DNA of 30,030 nt from Bacteroidales bacterium UBA1181. GTDB taxonomy: Bacteria; Bacteroidota; Bacteroidia; Bacteroidales; Paludibacteraceae. The position numbers were made by a program, and so were the translations under genes. The stretch lies in assembly GCA_002310215.1 (NCBI GenBank), contig DBYR01000023.1, positions 1-30,030 on the forward strand, in the 5' to 3' direction. Positions 26,426 through 30,030 of the stretch are shown here, piece after piece (the first letter of the stretch is position 1; each line of letters begins with the position of its first letter). The notes beneath the pieces were generated by a model. That model saw only the letters and a program-made list of their open reading frames with translations, was not told the origin of the DNA and did no database searches.

Positions 26426-27832
26426 TTAGTTGTAGGCAGATTCTCCGTGTTCGTACACATCCAAACCTTCTTCTTCTATTCTCTTAGGAACTCTTAATCC
26501 ATGAATCTTCTTGATCGCGAAGAATACCAGGAATCCTACGCCGAATGACCAAGCCGCTACCGTGACCTCACCAATCAGCTGAGTCAATACTGAGTATCCG
26601 CACTCCTCGTAGGCGAAGACACCCGTGAGGATCGTACCCGTGAATCCTGCCATACCGTGTACAGAGACTGCACCGACAGGATCGTCGATATGGAGCTTCG
26701 TGTCAAGGAAGTTGACAGAGAAACACATTACTACGGAAGCGATGGCTCCGATAATTGCCGCAGAACCGATGGAGACGCAGTCGCATCCTGCCGTGATGCC
26801 GACCAAACCTGCCAAGATACCGTTGCAAACCATTGACAATGATGGTTTTCCGTATACCAACCAAGTGTAGATCAATGCCACGATTCCTCCTACGGCCGCC
26901 GCGATGTTCGTCGTCACGAAGATGTGGGACATGGCGGACATGTTATCGAGGATGCCACCTCCATAAGTCGCTGGGTCTACCGCGCCTTGAGCCGCTACCG
27001 TTGATCCAGGGTTGAATCCGAACCATCCCATCCAGAGGATCCAAACACCCAAGGCCGCCAAGGTCAAGCTGTGACCCGGAATGGCGTGGGTCTTTCCGTC
27101 CTTTCCGTATTTGCCCAAACGTGGACCCAATACGATGGCGCCGGCCAAAGCGATGAAACCACCACAAGAGTGGACTACGGCGGATCCCGCGAAATCATGG
27201 AATCCCAACTCGCTCAACCATCCGCCGCCCCATGACCAGTGCGCTTGGATCGGATAGATGAAAGCGGAGATCAGGACAGAGTAGAGCATGTACATGGAGA
27301 ACTTGGTACGCTCAGCCATGGCACCTGAAACGATGGTGGCCGCCGTCGCGCAGAAGACCGTTTGGAAGATGAAGTAGCACTCCTTCGGCAAGTTGCCGCA
27401 AGGGTTTTCCACACCACCGATACCGAATCCGCCCCATCCCATGAACGTTCCGGCGCCAAACATGATGGAGAAACCCACCACCCAATAGAGGACAGAACCC
27501 GCGGCGAAGTCGCAAAAGTTCTTCATCAGGATGTTGGCCGTGTTCTTCGCCCTCGTCAATCCAGCCTCAACCAGGGCGAAACCTGGTTGCATGAAGAATA
27601 CCAGCATGGCTGCCAAAAGCACCCAAATCGTGTCGACCGCACTGACGGAAGAGGCTTCCTCCGCCGCCTCCGCCACAGCACCGTCTTGCGCCATGGCAGG
27701 CAGACCCGCACAGAGCGAACATACCATGGCCCCGATGCGCGCGGCCCTTGATGTTATATGTTTTAATATCGTGTTCATAATTAGCATATTGTTTATCGTT
27801 TGATTTAATTGAGTCTTGTTCTCTGTTGTCAT
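26426..27832 (-). CDS. amt: Ammonium transporter Amt
   Basis: Amt is a trimeric inner-membrane ammonium channel gated by GlnK. The protein has an N-terminal signal peptide (clearest from Met19, ending near AMAQ at about 48) and eleven hydrophobic helices. The twin pore histidines are His221 (DFAGSAVVHSCGG, with Asp213) and His392 (VHGMAGFTG). The start at 27832 overlaps the glnK stop by four bases (ATGA), arguing for translational coupling. Met16 and Met19 (27787, 27778) are alternatives. The charged tail ends ESAYN. glnK-amt pairing is nearly universal; here glnK comes first. Confidence 0.96.
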   Translation of the reverse strand: MTTENKTQLNQTINNMLIMNTILKHITSRAARIGAMVCSLCAGLPAMAQDGAVAEAAEEASSVSAVDTIWVLLAAMLVFFMQPGFALVEAGLTRAKNTANILMKNFCDFAAGSVLYWVVGFSIMFGAGTFMGWGGFGIGGVENPCGNLPKECYFIFQTVFCATAATIVSGAMAERTKFSMYMLYSVLISAFIYPIQAHWSWGGGWLSELGFHDFAGSAVVHSCGGFIALAGAIVLGPRLGKYGKDGKTHAIPGHSLTLAALGVWILWMGWFGFNPGSTVAAQGAVDPATYGGGILDNMSAMSHIFVTTNIAAAVGGIVALIYTWLVYGKPSLSMVCNGILAGLVGITAGCDCVSIGSAAIIGAIASVVMCFSVNFLDTKLHIDDPVGAVSVHGMAGFTGTILTGVFAYEECGYSVLTQLIGEVTVAAWSFGVGFLVFFAIKKIHGLRVPKRIEEEGLDVYEHGESAYN

Positions 27833-28185
27833 TTCTCTTGTTCGGCATTGTAAAGGGCAGTGTCGCCACGGTCGCCCGTCCTGATCCTGATGGCGTCCTC
27901 CACATTGATGATGAAGATCCTACCATCACCGATCTCGCCCGTATAAGCGGCTTTCTGGATCGCATCGACCGTCCGCTCCACGTTCTTATCACGAACGATG
28001 ATGGAGACCAATGTGCGCTCGATAACACTTGTGTCATACACGACACCTCTGTAGATTCGTCCTTGTCGCGCCTTTCCGACGCCACGGACATCATAATACG
28101 AGAACCATTCGATATCCGCCGCCAACAAGGCGTCTTTTACTTCCTCAAACTTTGTTTTTCGGATAATTGCTTCAATCTTTTTCAT
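27829..28185 (-). CDS. glnK: P-II family nitrogen regulator (GlnK)
   Basis: GlnK senses 2-oxoglutarate, ATP and ADP and blocks Amt when nitrogen is ample. The 118-residue protein shows the PII fold: KKIEAIIRKTKFEEVKDAL at the N-terminus, a T-loop of about 36-54 with YRGVVY (45-50), AAYTGEIGDGRIF and IRIRTG. Tyr50 aligns with the uridylylated Tyr51 of E. coli GlnK. The T-loop (GVGKARQGRIYRG) is one residue shorter than in E. coli, and Gln39, the Mg-ATP-2-oxoglutarate ligand, is replaced by Ala39 in the simplest alignment. It lies 32 bases after the porin gene and overlaps amt. Confidence 0.96.
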   Translation of the reverse strand: MKKIEAIIRKTKFEEVKDALLAADIEWFSYYDVRGVGKARQGRIYRGVVYDTSVIERTLVSIIVRDKNVERTVDAIQKAAYTGEIGDGRIFIINVEDAIRIRTGDRGDTALYNAEQEK

Positions 28186-28217
28186 AATGATTATCTTTTA
28201 ATGATTGTATTCCGTAC

Positions 28218-28934
28218 TTAAAAACTGATGCCAAACACACCATATATTCTTTCCGCGTTAGGGTTCAGCACCATTTGCGCGAAGACTGGCAGAGAGTAGT
28301 GGTCCGTAATCTTCACCTCCCTGGACGCCTTGACGGAGAAATTCACTACGTTGAAACCCTCAGAATAGAGGCCCTCCCATGGCGTGAAGCCCAATGCGAA
28401 GTCTAACGTAGCCGGAGCCGTCGCCACAGGGTATCCCAGCTCGATGTAGGTAGAGAACTGTTCATCCCCTTCCGCATTCTTATCATTCAGGAAGTAGGTG
28501 TTCCATGCGATGCTCAGAGCAAACTTGTCACAAACCTTGCCGAAGTCGAACCCTACCGTACCCTCCAACATGTGCGAACCATCCGCAAAATACTTAGGTG
28601 CCGAATCGTCGTCGAACGGCCCGAAATAATCCGTCACTGCCACCGAGAAGCCACCCACTTCATAACCCAAAATCCAATCGAACTCGTTCACGGCTGTCTT
28701 AAAATCCGTGGACGCCCACGCACTCAGGGACAAACCCTTGTATGAGATACCCAAGGTAGGCTGGAAACTGGCTCCCGACACCTTAGATCCACGACACATG
28801 TACGTACTTACCAAGTCCGCACCGGCGCTGACCTCCACTTTCGACGAGGTGCTATCCTTTTCTTCCGCTCTCAGGGGGCATGCCATAACGCAGGACAGCA
28901 ACATTATTAACCCCAACTTCCATAATCTTTCCAT
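28218..28934 (-). CDS. TorF-like outer-membrane beta-barrel, nitrogen operon
   Basis: The 238-residue protein has a Sec signal peptide (about 1-23, ending PLRA). Alternating beta-strand patterns run throughout and it ends in phenylalanine (GVFGISF), the outer-membrane assembly signal. VSTYMCRGSKVSGASFQP (43-60) matches the strand region with an YxxRG motif in TorF-family putative porins. It is the first gene of the porin-glnK-amt operon, so I infer a role in passage of ammonium or another small nitrogen source across the outer membrane. This is inference from context; a structural or sensing role is possible. Confidence 0.8.
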   Translation of the reverse strand: MERLWKLGLIMLLSCVMACPLRAEEKDSTSSKVEVSAGADLVSTYMCRGSKVSGASFQPTLGISYKGLSLSAWASTDFKTAVNEFDWILGYEVGGFSVAVTDYFGPFDDDSAPKYFADGSHMLEGTVGFDFGKVCDKFALSIAWNTYFLNDKNAEGDEQFSTYIELGYPVATAPATLDFALGFTPWEGLYSEGFNVVNFSVKASREVKITDHYSLPVFAQMVLNPNAERIYGVFGISF

Positions 28935-28964
28935 AATACTAATGGTTAAATGTTATACATAATA

Positions 28965-29036
28965 TCATAATGACATTTATTTTGCTATTTTTACTATCAT
29001 TATGACACTGCAAAGATAATATTGATAACATTATGA
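28965..29036. promoter_or_regulatory. Three near-palindromic TCATWATGA boxes (candidate operators)
   Basis: TCATAATGA (28965-28973), TCATTATGA (28997-29005) and ACATTATGA (29028-29036, 8 of 9) have centres 32 and 31 bases apart, about three helical turns. They flank and overlap the likely transcription start of porin-glnK-amt. Confidence 0.5.
29011..29018 (-). promoter_or_regulatory. -7 box of the porin-glnK-amt operon
   Basis: TATCTTTG on the minus strand matches TAnnTTTG. It gives a leader of about 70 bases. No TTTG is seen at -33, which may mean activator dependence. Confidence 0.6.
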
Positions 29037-29162
29037 TAATAGTAATATTGGTTTATTCTACAAAATGAATTTCCACATCTGACAAATTGTAACGGAAGAA
29101 GGGTATTCCGCTTCGGATTTATAAGGAAATCATATCGCTTTTGCGACAAACACTCACGCAGG

Positions 29163-29203
29163 ATTTACTATTTAGCCATTTACAATCTGCTATTTTGTAT
29201 TCC
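29163..29203 (-). repeat. Dispersed A/T-rich intergenic repeat, copy 2
   Basis: The inverted counterpart of 19874-19916, here 41 bases. Shared blocks include TACAAAATAG, GTAAAT and AAATAGTAAAT; six mismatches and a 2-base gap separate the copies. Confidence 0.65.
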
Positions 29204-29331
29204 ATAAATGCGGAAAACCTAATCGTCTTCTGCCTTGTTTAAATGAATTGTGCGTATATATCCAAACCTCAAAACAGGAAGTCTTCGAAATTTATTTTTT
29301 AAGTAAATTCGCACCAATTACAAAAAATCCC

Positions 29332-29339
29332 TATCTTTG
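29332..29339 (+). promoter_or_regulatory. -7 box of the Lrp/AsnC gene
   Basis: TATCTTTG matches TAnnTTTG, 14 bases before the ATG at 29354. A weak -33 element TTCG lies 20 bases upstream (29308-29311). Confidence 0.65.
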
Positions 29340-29353
29340 GCGAATAAAAACAC

Positions 29354-29818
29354 ATGGCAATGGAAAAGATTGACGACTTAGACAAGGATATTCTGAAGAT
29401 TATCACCAGAAACGCCCGCATTCCGTTCAAGGATGTGGCGGCGGAGTGTGGCGTGTCGCGCGCCGCTATTCACCAACGTGTCCAACACTTGGCTGATCTG
29501 GGTGTGATTATTGGTTCCGGCTATCACGTCAACCCTAAGATCTTAGGTTACCAGACTTGTACTTATATAGGAATCAAACTGGAGAAGGGTTCCATGTACT
29601 CGGAGGTGGTCCCTGAACTGGAGAAAATCCCTGAGATCGTGGAGTGCCATTTCACCACGGGTCCTTACACCATGATGGTGAAACTCTATGCCAAAGACAA
29701 CGAGCATCTGATGCAACTCCTGAACGGTAAGATCCAGAGCATCAAGGGCGTATCCGCCACGGAGACGCTTATTTGCCTCGAGCAGAGCATCAAGAGGGAA
29801 TTGCCGATCTCGCTTTAA
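29354..29818 (+). CDS. Lrp/AsnC family transcriptional regulator
   Basis: The 154-residue protein has an N-terminal winged helix-turn-helix (about 6-55; LDKDILKIITRNARIPFKDVA then CGVSRAAIHQRVQHL) and a C-terminal RAM/ligand-binding domain (about 68-145, with VECHFTTGPYTMMVKL). Family members form octamers that wrap DNA and respond to amino acids. It is divergent from the porin-glnK-amt operon, so it is a candidate regulator of that operon or of itself, but nothing in the sequence proves this. It is followed by a strong terminator. Confidence 0.95.
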   Translation: MAMEKIDDLDKDILKIITRNARIPFKDVAAECGVSRAAIHQRVQHLADLGVIIGSGYHVNPKILGYQTCTYIGIKLEKGSMYSEVVPELEKIPEIVECHFTTGPYTMMVKLYAKDNEHLMQLLNGKIQSIKGVSATETLICLEQSIKRELPISL

Positions 29819-29857
29819 ATTAAGAATTAAGAGTTAAGAATTAAAAATTAAAAATTG
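29818..29857 (+). repeat. 7-bp tandem repeat (ATTAAGA-like)
   Basis: Right after the lrp stop: about five imperfect units of ATTAAGA, GTTAAGA and ATTAAAA. Similar tracts occur in intergenic DNA of Bacteroidales as I recall them. Confidence 0.7.
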
Positions 29858-29865
29858 GAATAGTA

Positions 29866-29895
29866 AGGGCTGTCACTTGGTGGCGGCCCTTTTTT
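29866..29895 (+). terminator. Terminator of the Lrp/AsnC gene
   Basis: An 11-bp stem AGGGCTGTCAC/GTGGCGGCCCT (two G.T pairs), loop TTG, then six T. Confidence 0.92.
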
Positions 29896-29974
29896 ATGGG
29901 AATTATGAATTTTGAAACGTTAGTTCGACGTAGTCAATTATGAATTGACGGGATGTGATTCACGTCGCCGAACG

Positions 29975-30030
29975 TGCCGAGATTCTACGTTTGCATATCC
30001 CCATGGCCTGAAAGGCCAACACATATATAG
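29975..30030. repeat. Edge of a possible Bacteroidales intergenic repeat
   Basis: The last bases contain GGCCTGAAAGGCC (an inverted repeat GGCCT-GAA-AGGCC, short loop) followed by AACACATATATAG. From memory, sequences like this recur in Bacteroidota intergenic DNA. The element is cut by the window end and cannot be typed here. Confidence 0.35.

Larger units (their letters stand above)
28935..29353. other. Divergent regulatory region, nitrogen operon / lrp
   Basis: About 420 very A/T-rich bases. From left to right it holds the operon leader, three TCATWATGA-like boxes, the operon -7 box, repeat copy 2 at 29163-29203 and the lrp promoter. No ORF is supported. A small inverted repeat CGGAA-N8-TTCCG lies near 29092-29110. 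Confidence 0.65.

Noticed and set aside
29041..29075. Possible sigma-54 promoter for the nitrogen operon
   Set aside because: The best GG...GC candidate lacks GC at -12, and a standard -7 box (29011-29018) explains transcription.

Overview
The window reads as a chromosomal segment of a Bacteroidales member (phylum Bacteroidota). Four things point there. Nearly every gene has a Bacteroidota-type -7 box (TAnnTTTG) upstream and no obvious Shine-Dalgarno. The gene order purH-mreB-mreC-mreD-mrdA-rodA is typical of the group. One large secreted protein ends in a type IX secretion (T9SS) sorting domain. The tmRNA tag (A)GENNFALAA closely resembles Bacteroidales tags. I cannot name the genus from sequence alone. 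No phage, IS element, CRISPR array, toxin-antitoxin or obvious defence locus is visible.

Layout. 1-3200, all minus strand: a two-TM Wzz-like membrane protein with its own promoter and terminator, a lipoprotein with an HELGH metal site, tRNA-Thr(CGT) with promoter and terminator, and ssrA (tmRNA) with promoter and a strong terminator. 3339-10647, minus strand: the cell-elongation operon, read purH > mreB > mreC > mreD > mrdA (PBP2) > rodA, with overlapping stop/start codons from mreC to rodA. 10781-12820, minus: an M13 (PepO/neprilysin-like) lipoprotein peptidase. 13223-15517, plus: rpoN (sigma-54) followed closely by a PAP2-like membrane protein. 15518-19779, minus: proA, then an AddB-type nuclease with an Fe-S cysteine signature. 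19941-20681, minus: tcdA. 20819-24535, minus: a 1238-residue secreted CotH/lamin-tail-domain protein with a T9SS sorting domain. 24856-26340, plus: a polysaccharide flippase. 26426-28934, minus: a nitrogen operon read porin > glnK > amt. 29354-29818, plus: an Lrp/AsnC regulator, divergent from that operon.

How genes work together. MreBCD, PBP2 and RodA form the elongasome. Amt imports ammonium and GlnK gates it; the small beta-barrel encoded first in the operon could supply the outer-membrane step. The other genes are independent housekeeping or surface functions.

No clearly new multi-gene system was found. The points most worth a second look are three near-palindromic TCATWATGA boxes spaced 31-32 bp over the porin-glnK-amt promoter, a GlnK T-loop lacking Gln39 at its usual place, a bacterial CotH-fold protein exported by T9SS, an atypical HELGH lipoprotein, a two-copy intergenic repeat, and a C.U mismatch in the tRNA-Thr acceptor stem.
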